Shown here piece after piece: positions 1 to 7,099 of a stretch of 9,020 bases of DNA. Position numbers and translations under genes: made by a program. Under the pieces are notes generated by a model that had not been told where the DNA came from, made no database searches, and worked only from the letters and a program-made list of their open reading frames with translations. This stretch comes from Eubacteriales bacterium (GTDB taxonomy: Bacteria > Bacillota_A > Clostridia > Christensenellales > Aristaeellaceae). The stretch covers positions 1-9,020 of the forward strand of contig JARKQO010000399.1 of assembly GCA_029974855.1 (NCBI GenBank), written 5' to 3'. Positions within the stretch are counted from its first letter, which is position 1. Each line of letters opens with the position of its first letter.

Positions 1-2
1 AG

Positions 3-1055
3 CGCTTTGGCTCCGGGCTGGAGCAAGACCTGGCGGGCCCCCTGTGCGATCTGGCGGGCCAGATTCACCGGGTGGCCTCAGACGGGGTCTTTTGCAGCCT
101 CTCCCCCTCCCGGTATCTGCTGGGCCTGCGCATTCCCCCGGAAACCGGCGCCCTGGCCGCTTCCCATACGGCCACGGAGCTGTGCCGGCAGATCACCCGG
201 GCCTGGAAGGTGTATATGAACCTGTCCGCCTCCGTGGGGCTCAGCGGCCTGGCCGACCGGGCAGAGGTCCTGGAGGAGGCTTTCCAGGAATGCCTTCGCC
301 ACGCATCCATGCGGGTGGTCCTGGGTCCGGGGCTAATCATCGCCGCCGCCCGGTACGCGGAATTCGATCTCCCCTCCGCCCTGGCCTCGGCCCAGGCCCT
401 CTCCCCTTTGCTGGACGCCCTCAAAAGCGGCAACGACCTGCTGCTGAACGAGACCCGCACCCAGCTCTTCGCCCCTTTATTTCACCAACCTGTGGAGCGG
501 GCCGATCAGCTGGCGCTGGCGGTGGTGTACCACGCGGGCCTGTTCCTGTCCGGCCTGGGCGCCTCCTTGTCCAGGGTCTTTGGCGGGGAGGAGTTCAACT
601 ATGCCCACCGGGTCCGCCGTTTTGAAACCGTCCCGGAGTGCGAGCTTTGGACTGCCAACTTCCTCCGGTTCCTGGCGGATTTCCTGGCCGGGGAGCTTCA
701 CTTTTCCCAGGCGGATGTGATGGACCAGGCCCGGCGCTTTCTGCTGGACCAATACCAAAATCCTCTGCTTTCGGTGCGCCTGGTGGCGGACGCGGTGGGC
801 CTCAGCGAAAAGTACTTTTCCACCCGCTTCAACAAAACCTTTGGCACCAGCGTATCCGCCTTTGTGAACTCCCTGCGGGTGGCCAAGGCCAAGGAGCTGC
901 TGCAGCGGGCCGATCTGAAGGTGTACGAGATTGCCGAAACCGTGGGCTTTCGCAATACCGAGCACTTCATCCGGGTATTCAGCAGGCAGGTGGGGGTTCC
1001 CCCCTCGGTTTACAAAAAATCAACATCCAACGAAAGGTCAATAAATCGAACCTGA
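3..1055 (+). CDS. YesN-like AraC-family transcriptional regulator (5' end outside window)
   Basis: The reading frame is open to the left edge (first full codon at 3) and stops with TGA at 1053-1055, so the N-terminus is missing. The ATG/TTG-type codons inside the fragment are not convincing starts because protein-like sequence continues upstream of them. The C-terminal part, about 720-1022, is an AraC/XylS double helix-turn-helix domain. Its first helix pair contains LVADAVGLSEKYFSTRF, and its second has the signature YEIAETVGF followed by HFIRVFSRQVGVPP. The middle region (about 200-480) resembles the degenerate linker of YesN-type response regulators, with segments such as VGLSG and LDALKSGN. 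In that family an N-terminal receiver domain would be phosphorylated by a YesM-type histidine kinase; both would lie left of this window and cannot be confirmed. The gene stops 88 bases before the sugar-binding-protein gene, so it probably regulates the operon at 1144-7010. A one-component AraC protein is the alternative. Confidence 0.88.
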   Translation, partial: RFGSGLEQDLAGPLCDLAGQIHRVASDGVFCSLSPSRYLLGLRIPPETGALAASHTATELCRQITRAWKVYMNLSASVGLSGLADRAEVLEEAFQECLRHASMRVVLGPGLIIAAARYAEFDLPSALASAQALSPLLDALKSGNDLLLNETRTQLFAPLFHQPVERADQLALAVVYHAGLFLSGLGASLSRVFGGEEFNYAHRVRRFETVPECELWTANFLRFLADFLAGELHFSQADVMDQARRFLLDQYQNPLLSVRLVADAVGLSEKYFSTRFNKTFGTSVSAFVNSLRVAKAKELLQRADLKVYEIAETVGFRNTEHFIRVFSRQVGVPPSVYKKSTSNERSINRT

Positions 1056-1060
1056 GCGCA

Positions 1061-1089
1061 TGGAAAAGCCGGGACCCCTTTGCTACAAT
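1061..1089 (+). promoter_or_regulatory. Probable sigma-A-type promoter of the galactoside operon
   Basis: A candidate -35 box TGGAAA (1061-1066) is followed after 17 bases by TACAAT (1084-1089). The bases TGC just before it make an extended -10 element. The pair lies between the regulator stop and the binding-protein gene and would place the transcription start near 1096. The -35 box is weak (4 of 6 matches), as expected for a promoter that needs an activator such as the AraC-family protein encoded just upstream. No clear catabolite-response element was seen around it. Confidence 0.6.
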
Positions 1090-1102
1090 TCCGGCATAGG
1101 GA

Positions 1103-1124
1103 AGGAAGCCCCCTGGGGCTTCCT
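1103..1124 (+). promoter_or_regulatory. 22-bp palindrome in the operon leader (operator or 5'-UTR hairpin)
   Basis: Arms AGGAAGCCCC (1103-1112) and GGGGCTTCCT (1115-1124) are perfect reverse complements separated by two bases. In RNA they would form about a 9-bp stem with a 4-base loop. The element begins roughly 7 bases after the inferred transcription start and ends 7 bases before the AGGAGG ribosome binding site at 1132-1137. No T run follows, so it is not an intrinsic terminator. It could be an operator for a dimeric repressor, a 5' stem that protects the mRNA, or a translation-modulating structure. The symmetry is certain; the role is inferred. Confidence 0.6.
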
Positions 1125-1143
1125 AAAAATGAGGAGGGATTTC

Positions 1144-2439
1144 ATGAAAAAATGGATCGCCGCGCTTCTGTCCGCCATGCTGCTGCTGAGCGCTTTGCCC
1201 GGGGCCATGGCCGAGGTGGACAAGGACATCAAGGCAACGCTGACCATCGCCATCTGGGACAACCTGGCCTACACCCTCTATGACGAACTGGACCTGCAAG
1301 GCCGCTTCCAGAAGCATTTCCCCAATGTGGAAATCGAAGTGGAAAAGGTGAAGGACGACTCCGAGTACTGGAACGCCATGAAAATCCGCGCCAGCGCCAA
1401 CCAGCTGCCGGATCTGATGTTCAACAAGACCTTTACCCTGGCCCGTTTCAAGGACTACCTGCTGGATTTGACCGACACCCAGGCCACGGCCAATAACCTG
1501 CTGGCCAAGGGCTACGCCGTGGACGGCAAGGTGCTGGGCGTGCCCATGCAGCAGGGCGGCGACTACGTGTATTACTGGGAGGACATGTATGAGGAGGCCG
1601 GGGTTGCCATTCCCCAGACCTGGAGCGAGTTTGTGGCAGCCGCCGAAACGGTGCAGGCGCACTTTGGCGCCGCGGACCCGGATTTCATGGCCATCGCCAT
1701 GGGCGTGAAGGACGAGTGGCCGGACTATCCCTTTGTGGAGTTCATGCCCGCCGCCCAAAACGGCGACGGCCAGAACTGGAACACCATGGCCACCCTGGAC
1801 GCCCCCTTTGCCGAGGGCACCAACATGTACGCCACCTACACCAAGATTTACGACCTGTTCTCCAAGCCCGTGTTCGGCAAGGACCCCCTGGGCATCGGCC
1901 ATGACCAGGCGGCGGCCCTCTTCTCCCAGCGCAAGGCGGCCATGATCGTCTCCGGCAGCTGGTGCCTGGACACCATTTTGACCGGCGCGGCGGATACCAC
2001 CCATTTGCGCACCTACTACATGCCCTTCCGGGATGTGGCTGCCGATCCCTTCCGCTACACCGTCCAGGGGGACAGCTTCCTCTCCGTGACCAAGCACTCC
2101 GAGAATCCCGAGCTTGCCATGGCCTTCCTGGAGTTCTTCTTCAGCGACGAATGGTACCCGGACTACAATGGGGCCACCACCGACGACAGCACCATGATCC
2201 CCTTCCCCAAGGAGAAGCACGCGGTGCTGCAATACGCCGACGCGGCCCTCACGGATGAGCTGGTGTACGTGACCTATGACGGCGGCGGGGACGATTTCAC
2301 CGCCATGGTGTCCGAGACCCAGTTCGACTACAAAAAGCTGGGGGCCATGATGTTCACCGAGGACTTCGACCTCCAGGCCACCTTCCAGCAGCTCAACGAC
2401 ACCTGGGCGGCCGCCCGCGAAAAGCTTGGGCTGAAATAA
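1144..2439 (+). CDS. Extracellular solute-binding protein of a family-1 sugar ABC importer
   Basis: 431 residues, in the usual size range of UgpB/MalE-like binding proteins (COG1653 type). The start chosen is ATG 1144, preceded by AGGAGG at 1132-1137 with 6-base spacing and followed by a signal peptide: MKKW, a hydrophobic core at about residues 5-20, and AMA before E24. In-frame codons upstream, including ATG 1060, fall in the promoter and leader. Typical features are the ATLTIAIWD strand after the signal, a KIRASANQLPDLMF region, an AAALFSQRKAAMIVSGSW segment near the hinge, and a C-terminal FTEDFDLQATFQQLNDTW helix. There is no cysteine at or near the cleavage site, so it would not be a lipoprotein, unlike most Gram-positive binding proteins. 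It would capture a sugar outside the membrane and deliver it to the two permeases downstream. The glycosidases in the operon suggest a galactose-containing oligosaccharide; the ligand cannot be read from the protein itself. Confidence 0.92.
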   Translation: MKKWIAALLSAMLLLSALPGAMAEVDKDIKATLTIAIWDNLAYTLYDELDLQGRFQKHFPNVEIEVEKVKDDSEYWNAMKIRASANQLPDLMFNKTFTLARFKDYLLDLTDTQATANNLLAKGYAVDGKVLGVPMQQGGDYVYYWEDMYEEAGVAIPQTWSEFVAAAETVQAHFGAADPDFMAIAMGVKDEWPDYPFVEFMPAAQNGDGQNWNTMATLDAPFAEGTNMYATYTKIYDLFSKPVFGKDPLGIGHDQAAALFSQRKAAMIVSGSWCLDTILTGAADTTHLRTYYMPFRDVAADPFRYTVQGDSFLSVTKHSENPELAMAFLEFFFSDEWYPDYNGATTDDSTMIPFPKEKHAVLQYADAALTDELVYVTYDGGGDDFTAMVSETQFDYKKLGAMMFTEDFDLQATFQQLNDTWAAAREKLGLK

Positions 2440-2464
2440 GCGCCTGCCCACTCCATGTTGATCC

Positions 2465-2503
2465 AACGGATGAAAGACAGGCCCATCCTGTCTTTCATCC
2501 GTT
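2465..2503 (+). repeat. Perfect 17-bp stem-loop between binding-protein and permease genes
   Basis: AACGGATGAAAGACAGG (2465-2481) is perfectly complementary to 2487-2503, leaving a 5-base loop CCCAT. It begins 25 bases after the binding-protein stop and ends 3 bases before the GGAGGT ribosome binding site (2507-2512) of the first permease. No T run follows, so it is not a standard terminator. In maltose-type and other ABC operons, a hairpin at this position stabilises the upstream mRNA 3' end and lowers downstream expression, so that binding protein exceeds permease. That role is inferred here. Confidence 0.8.
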
Positions 2504-2519
2504 CCCGGAGGTATTTCCC

Positions 2520-3413
2520 ATGACGACGCTCTCCCGGAAACGCAATGTGTTCATCTCCGTGTGCCTGGCCGTCCCGGTGCTGCTGCTGCTGGCCTTCGTG
2601 GTCTACCCCACCTTGGAGTTGCTGCGGATGAGCTTCACCAACTGGGACGGCTTTTCCCTGAACTTTCTGTATGTGGGCTTTCAAAACTACCTGGACATGC
2701 TGACCAAATCCCCGGATTTGTGGCTGTCCTTGCGCAATAACGGCATCTACTTCTTTGTCCATCTGCTCTTCATCCCCCTGGAGCTGATGACCGCCGTGAT
2801 GCTGAACACCAAGTTCAGAGGCTCGGCCTTTTTCAAATCCGTCGTCTTCATGCCCTACATCATCAACGGCGTGGCCATTTCCTACGCCTTTTCCTATTTC
2901 TTCTCCCCTGTGAACGGGGCCTTCAACGAAATTCTCACGGTACTGGGCATGAAGCCCCTGATCCAAAACTGGCTCAGCAACCCCGGCATCGTCAACTATG
3001 TGCTCTCCGGCGTGTCCCTGTGGCGGTATTCCGGCTACCACGTGGTGCTGTTCATCGCCGCCCTGAAATCCATCCCCCCGGATGTGATCGAGGCCTCCAC
3101 CGTGGACGGGGCCAACGCCTGGCAGAAGTTCCGCTTCATCCAGATTCCCTCCATCACCTTGGTGATCGATTTCATTTTGTTTGACAACGTGCGGGGGGCT
3201 CTCCAGGCCTTTGACATTCCCTTTGTGATGACCAGCGGCGGCCCGGGCTACGCCTCCTCCACCTTCACGCTGTATACCATCAACACAGCCTTCAAATTCA
3301 ACAAATTCGGCATGGCCTCCACCATGGCCATCGCCATCATTTTGCTGATCATCGCCGTGCACCTGGTGCAAAGCAAGGCGGTGACGGCGCTTCGGGGAGG
3401 GAAGGACCGATGA
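2520..3413 (+). CDS. Sugar ABC transporter permease, MalF/UgpA type
   Basis: 297 residues, a normal length for the MalF-like half of a family-1 carbohydrate importer (COG1175 type, binding-protein-dependent transport inner-membrane domain). ATG 2520 is preceded by GGAGGT at 2507-2512. The protein opens with a short basic tail and a first membrane segment at about residues 11-30. Further hydrophobic segments lie at about 73-95, 104-128, 160-182, 212-225 and 264-284. The cytoplasmic EAA loop that contacts the ATPase is clear at about 191-210: EASTVDGANAWQKF, then IQIP. It overlaps the second permease gene by four bases (ATGA at 3410-3413), which implies translational coupling and a heterodimeric pore. 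No ATPase gene is present in the window. Such importers often share an MsmX-type ATPase encoded elsewhere, and I infer that here. Confidence 0.93.
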   Translation: MTTLSRKRNVFISVCLAVPVLLLLAFVVYPTLELLRMSFTNWDGFSLNFLYVGFQNYLDMLTKSPDLWLSLRNNGIYFFVHLLFIPLELMTAVMLNTKFRGSAFFKSVVFMPYIINGVAISYAFSYFFSPVNGAFNEILTVLGMKPLIQNWLSNPGIVNYVLSGVSLWRYSGYHVVLFIAALKSIPPDVIEASTVDGANAWQKFRFIQIPSITLVIDFILFDNVRGALQAFDIPFVMTSGGPGYASSTFTLYTINTAFKFNKFGMASTMAIAIILLIIAVHLVQSKAVTALRGGKDR

Positions 3414-4285
3414 ACGCCCCTGCTTTCATGCCGCCCCGGCTTAGGGGCCTCTCCTCCCGCAAAGCCGCCTCCCGGGTTGTGATGTACGGGGTATGCCTGC
3501 TGCTTACCGCCATCGTGGCGGGGCCGCTGCTGGTGACCATCTTCGCCTCCATCAAGACCCCGGCGGGCATGGTAAACTATTCCCCCCTGCTGCCCCCTCC
3601 CGGGCCGGAAATCACTTTGGAAAACTACCAAAGGGTGTGGTTTGACAAGCTGGTGCCCGTGGCCTTCCAAAACACCTTTTTGATCGTGGCCGTCAGCGGC
3701 CTGTTCAACGTGCTCTTTGGCTCGGTGACGGCCTATTGCCTGGAGCGCTTCCAGTTCAAATTCCGCAAAATGGTATTCGCCCTGTTTTACATGGGCATGC
3801 TGGTGCCCACCTTTGTCACGGAAATCGCCCGGTTCAAGGTGATCGAGGGCCTGGGGCTGTACAACACCCTCTACGCCCCCATCGTCATCTATGTGGCCAG
3901 CGATTTGATGCAGCTGTTCATCTACCGGCAGTTCATCTCTCGGCTGTCCATATCCTTGGATGAGAGCGCCTTGATCGACGGCTGCGGGTATTTCCGCATC
4001 TTCGGGCAGATCATCTTCCCTTTGCTGGCCCCGGCCACGGCCACGCTGCTGATCATCAAGTCCGTGAACATCATCAACGACATGTACATCCCCTACCTGT
4101 ACATGCCCAAGAACAAGCTGAAAACCCTCACCACCTTTTTGATGAACTATGCCAACTCGCGCCAGGGCTCCTGGCAGCTGCTGGCGGCGGCCATCGTCAT
4201 CGTGATGGTGCCCACGGTGATCATCTACGCCTTCTTCCAGCGCTATATTTTCGACGGCATCTCCGCGGCGGCGGTGAAGGAATAG
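3410..4285 (+). CDS. Sugar ABC transporter permease, MalG/UgpE type
   Basis: 291 residues, matching MalG-like permeases (COG0395 type). ATG 3410 overlaps the previous stop codon and is preceded by GGGGAGG at 3394-3400. A basic N-terminus (PRLRGLSSRKAASR) precedes the first membrane segment at about residues 24-46. Other segments lie at about 86-108, 120-138, 152-172, 200-216 and 256-276. The EAA-type ATPase-contact loop is at about 185-204: ESALIDGCGYFRIFGQIIFP. The usual EAA start is changed to ESA, but the glycine (G191) and the closing I-x-x-P are kept. The TAG stop at 4283-4285 merges directly into the ribosome binding site of the next gene, showing tight operon packing. It should pair with the 2520-3413 product to form the membrane channel. 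Confidence 0.93.
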   Translation: MNAPAFMPPRLRGLSSRKAASRVVMYGVCLLLTAIVAGPLLVTIFASIKTPAGMVNYSPLLPPPGPEITLENYQRVWFDKLVPVAFQNTFLIVAVSGLFNVLFGSVTAYCLERFQFKFRKMVFALFYMGMLVPTFVTEIARFKVIEGLGLYNTLYAPIVIYVASDLMQLFIYRQFISRLSISLDESALIDGCGYFRIFGQIIFPLLAPATATLLIIKSVNIINDMYIPYLYMPKNKLKTLTTFLMNYANSRQGSWQLLAAAIVIVMVPTVIIYAFFQRYIFDGISAAAVKE

Positions 4286-4297
4286 GAGGAGGTCACG

Positions 4298-6070
4298 GTG
4301 GCTGCCTTTGAAGTTCGGGACGGGTTCTATCTGGATGGAAAGCCCTTTCAAATCATCTCCGGGGGAATCCACTACTTCCGCACCGTGCCCCAATATTGGC
4401 GGGACCGGCTGGAAAAGCTGAAGGCCCTGGGCTGCAACACCGTGGAAACCTATGTGCCCTGGAACCTCCACGAGCCCCGGGAGGGGCGGTTTGAGTTCGG
4501 CGGCATGGCGGATGTGACGGGCTTTCTGAGCCTGGCGGCGCAATTGGGCCTGTACGCCATTGTGCGCCCCTCCCCCTATATCTGCGCGGAGTGGGAGTTT
4601 GGGGGCCTGCCATCCTGGCTGCTGGAGAGGCCCGGCATAGAGCTCCGTTCCAGCCAAGGGCCCTTTTTGGAGTATGTGCGGCGTTACTATGAACGGCTGC
4701 TGCCCTTGCTGGCCCCTTTGCAGATTCACCGGGGCGGCAATATTGTGCTGATGCAGGTGGAAAACGAGTACGGCTACTACGGCGACGACAAGGCCTATCT
4801 GGCGGCATTGCGGGACATGATGCGGGAGCTGGGCGTCACCGTGCCTTTGGTCACCTCCGACGGCCCCATGGAGGACACCCTCATGGCGGGCGGTATCCCC
4901 AGGGCGCTGCCCACGGCCAATTTCGGTTCCAAGGCGGCGGAACGGCTGGACATCCTCCGGCGGCATATAAGCGCGGGGCCGCTGATGTGCATGGAGTTCT
5001 GGGTGGGCTGGTTTGACCACTGGGGCTGCGGCAAGCACCACGCCGGCGACCCCCGGGCCTGCGCCCGGGACCTGCGGGTCCTGCTGGAGCGGGGCCATGT
5101 GAACTTCTACATGTTCCACGGGGGCACCAACTTCGGCTTCCTGAACGGCTCCAACTACTACGACTCCCTGACCCCGGACGTGACCTCCTACGACTATGAT
5201 GCGCTGCTCACGGAGGACGGGCGCGTCACCCCCAAGTATTTGGCCTGCCAGGAGGTAATCCGGGCCTTTCTGCCCCAGGGGCATGTTCCCCACCCGCTGC
5301 CGCCGGAAACGCCCCGGGCCGCCTATGGGACCCTTTCCCCGGACGGGGCCGTGTCCCTTTGGGACGCCCTGGAAGCCTTTCCCGCTCCCCGGGAGAGCTT
5401 GCATCCCCAGTCCATGGAGGCCCTGGGCCAGGCCTACGGCTATGTGCTGTACCGTTCCCGGCTGCCCCAGGGGCTGGCCCTGGACAAATTCCGGCTCTGG
5501 GAAGCCAACGACCGGGCCCAGGTGTTCCTGAACGGGGAGCCCCGGCTGACCCTGTATGACCGGGAGCTGCTAACGGAGGCAGAAGTCAAGTGGACCTGTG
5601 CCCAGGATACCCCTTTGGACATTTTGGTGGAAAACATGGGCCGGGTGAACTTTGGCCCCTATATGCGCAGGCAGCGCAAGGGCATCGCCGGGGACGTGCT
5701 GCTCAACGGCCGCTTCCATACCGGCTGGGCCCAATATTCCTTGGATTTTGCTGCCGAAAGCCTGGAAAAGCTGCCCTTTAAGGGTTCCGGCGGCCTGCCA
5801 CCGGACAGGGACAGCGCCCCCGCCTTTTTCCACTTTACCCTGGATGTCCAAAAGCCCTGCGACACCTTTTTGGACATGACCGGCTGGGGCAAGGGCTGCG
5901 CCTTCCTGAACGGCTTTTGCCTGGGGCGGTTCTGGAGCCTGGGGCCCCAACGGCGGCTGTATGTGCCCGCCCCCCTGCTGCGCCCAGGCCGCAATGAATG
6001 GGTTGTGTTTGAAACGGAAGGGGTACGCGGTCCGGCCATCTCCTTCCATGACGAGCCGGATTTGGGCTGA
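4298..6070 (+). CDS. Beta-galactosidase, glycoside hydrolase family 35
   Basis: 590 residues, typical of compact bacterial GH35 enzymes, which release terminal beta-linked galactose with retention of configuration. GTG 4298 is the chosen start, with AGGAGG at 4287-4292 placed 5 bases upstream. The N-terminal TIM barrel (about 1-325) carries the family landmarks SGGIHYFR (21-28), ETYVPWNLHEP (50-60), RPSPYICAEWEFGGLPSWL (90-108) and GNIVLMQVENEYG (147-159). The acid/base is predicted as E157, and the nucleophile as E233 in CMEFWVGWFDHWG. The HGGTNFGF motif (274-281) is also present. Two beta-sandwich domains follow, with the family's ENMGRVNFG (445-453) and a GWGKG...LNGFCLGRFW segment (529-546). 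There is no signal peptide, so it should act in the cytoplasm on an imported galactoside. It begins 12 bases after the permease gene and ends 13 bases before the GH43 gene. Preference for beta-1,3-linked galactose is plausible from context but not shown. Confidence 0.95.
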   Translation: MAAFEVRDGFYLDGKPFQIISGGIHYFRTVPQYWRDRLEKLKALGCNTVETYVPWNLHEPREGRFEFGGMADVTGFLSLAAQLGLYAIVRPSPYICAEWEFGGLPSWLLERPGIELRSSQGPFLEYVRRYYERLLPLLAPLQIHRGGNIVLMQVENEYGYYGDDKAYLAALRDMMRELGVTVPLVTSDGPMEDTLMAGGIPRALPTANFGSKAAERLDILRRHISAGPLMCMEFWVGWFDHWGCGKHHAGDPRACARDLRVLLERGHVNFYMFHGGTNFGFLNGSNYYDSLTPDVTSYDYDALLTEDGRVTPKYLACQEVIRAFLPQGHVPHPLPPETPRAAYGTLSPDGAVSLWDALEAFPAPRESLHPQSMEALGQAYGYVLYRSRLPQGLALDKFRLWEANDRAQVFLNGEPRLTLYDRELLTEAEVKWTCAQDTPLDILVENMGRVNFGPYMRRQRKGIAGDVLLNGRFHTGWAQYSLDFAAESLEKLPFKGSGGLPPDRDSAPAFFHFTLDVQKPCDTFLDMTGWGKGCAFLNGFCLGRFWSLGPQRRLYVPAPLLRPGRNEWVVFETEGVRGPAISFHDEPDLG

Positions 6071-6083
6071 AAGGAAGGACCCT

Positions 6084-7010
6084 GTGAAGAACGGTACCTG
6101 CTGGCTGGATGACCGGGGCTTTCCCATCCAGGCCCACGGCGGCATGATCCTCCTCCATGAGGGAACCTATTATTGGTATGGGGAAAACAAGGACGCGCCC
6201 ACCACGTCCCGGAGCGTTCCCTTGGTGGGGGTGTCCTGCTATTCCTCCCGGGACCTGCGCCGCTGGCATCATGAGGGGGTCGTGCTGCCGGCCCAGCCCG
6301 ATGACCCGGCCCATCCCTTGCATCCCTCCCGGGTATGCGAGCGGCCCAAGGTGCTCTACGACCCCAAAAACCGGCGGTTCGTGATGTGGTTTCACGCGGA
6401 CAACAAGGATTATACTTTAGCCATGGCCGGCTGCGCCGTGGCGGATTCCCCTGCGGGACCCTTCCGCTTTGTGGGGGCGCGGGCCCCCAACCGCAGGGAT
6501 TGCCGGGATATGACCCTGTTTCGGGACCCCGTCAGCGGCAGGGCCTTTCTGGTTCACAGCGGGGATTGGAACAAAACCCTGTATTTTTCCGAGCTCACCG
6601 ATGATTTTCTGGGCTTTACCGGGGTATGCCATCCCGCCATGGCCGACCAGGAGCGGGAGGCCCCGGCCCTTTGGTACCAGGAGGGGCTGTACTACTGCGT
6701 CACCTCCGGCTGCACCGGCTGGGACCCCAACAGCGCCCTGTACAGCGTTTCCCCGCAGCTTTCCAACGGCATGAAGCTGATGGACAACCCCTGCTCCGGC
6801 CCCGGCTACCGCCAGACCTTCGGGGCTCAAAGCTCTTTCATTTTGGAGATCGCCGGAAAGCCCCATCTCCTCCTGGACCATTGGAACCCGGAGGACCTGA
6901 AGCACTCCGGGTATAGCATCCTTCCCATCACGGTCCGGGGACTGTGGATGGAAATTCCCTGGAAGGAAGAATTTGAAGGATTACCCGCAGCCCCTGGGGC
7001 AAAGAATTGA
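6084..7010 (+). CDS. GH43 family protein, exo-beta-1,3-galactanase-like (GH43_24/34 group)
   Basis: 308 residues forming only the five-bladed propeller domain of GH43. GTG 6084 is preceded by GGAAGGA (6073-6079) and gives an N-terminus that begins at the conserved WLDDRGFPIQAHGG motif. Upstream in-frame codons overlap the GH35 gene and are rejected. I recognise landmarks of the exo-beta-1,3-galactanase group from memory: AHGG plus YYWYGENK (residues 17-36), CERPKVLYD (85-93) then FVMWFH, RRDCRDMTLFRD (137-148), EAPALW (192-197), SGCTGWDPN (208-216) and a T-x-x-x-QSSF segment (245-252). E192 matches the proposed general acid, E86 a substrate-contacting Glu, and Q249 the Gln proposed to replace the usual base in the studied fungal enzyme. 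The protein lacks a signal peptide and any carbohydrate-binding module, so it is probably intracellular. It would trim beta-1,3-galactosyl oligosaccharides alongside the GH35 enzyme. Another galactoside- or arabinoside-cleaving GH43 activity is possible. Confidence 0.85.
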   Translation: MKNGTCWLDDRGFPIQAHGGMILLHEGTYYWYGENKDAPTTSRSVPLVGVSCYSSRDLRRWHHEGVVLPAQPDDPAHPLHPSRVCERPKVLYDPKNRRFVMWFHADNKDYTLAMAGCAVADSPAGPFRFVGARAPNRRDCRDMTLFRDPVSGRAFLVHSGDWNKTLYFSELTDDFLGFTGVCHPAMADQEREAPALWYQEGLYYCVTSGCTGWDPNSALYSVSPQLSNGMKLMDNPCSGPGYRQTFGAQSSFILEIAGKPHLLLDHWNPEDLKHSGYSILPITVRGLWMEIPWKEEFEGLPAAPGAKN

Positions 7011-7058
7011 CAGTATTTCTTTCCGTGGTTTTGACAACATACCGGACAGGGGGCCTGA

Positions 7059-7067
7059 TGGTAGAAT
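7059..7067 (+). promoter_or_regulatory. Weak candidate extended -10 element before the cupin gene
   Basis: TGGTAGAAT (7059-7067) fits an extended -10 element 32 bases before the cupin start. Two perfect TTGACA hexamers lie upstream, at 7007-7012 (overlapping the GH43 stop) and 7031-7036. The nearer one is 25 bases from TAGAAT, too far for a normal promoter. The cupin gene may therefore have its own weak promoter or may be read from the operon. Confidence 0.3.
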
Positions 7068-7099
7068 CATCCTACAGAAAGGCAAGGAGGGTTACGACG

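Noticed and set aside
1020..1043. TCAACA / TCAATA direct half-sites (1020-1025 and 1038-1043), 18 bases apart, as AraC-type operator half-sites upstream of the promoter
   Set aside because: Six-base near-matches partly inside the end of the regulator gene are too short and imprecise to support a binding-site call.
1060..1143. Earlier ATG start for the sugar-binding protein
   Set aside because: It would overlap the -35 and -10 boxes and the palindromic leader and would place 28 residues ahead of a perfect signal peptide. ATG 1144 has an ideal ribosome binding site.
3248..5404. Very long minus-strand open frame (718 codons) across the permease and GH35 genes
   Set aside because: It is antisense to three well-supported genes, is rich in His, Gly, Gln and Val as expected from reversed GC-rich codons, and has no recognisable domain. 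Other long minus-strand frames at 1123-2466 and 2328-3371 are the same kind of shadow.
5961..6083. Earlier start for the GH43 gene inside GH35
   Set aside because: The added residues are a shadow of the GH35 C-terminal domain. GTG 6084 has a ribosome binding site and begins at the conserved GH43 N-terminal motif.
7007..7099. Longer cupin reading frame starting over the GH43 stop
   Set aside because: The extra 31 residues do not look like cupin sequence, and the AAGGAGGG site points to ATG 7100.
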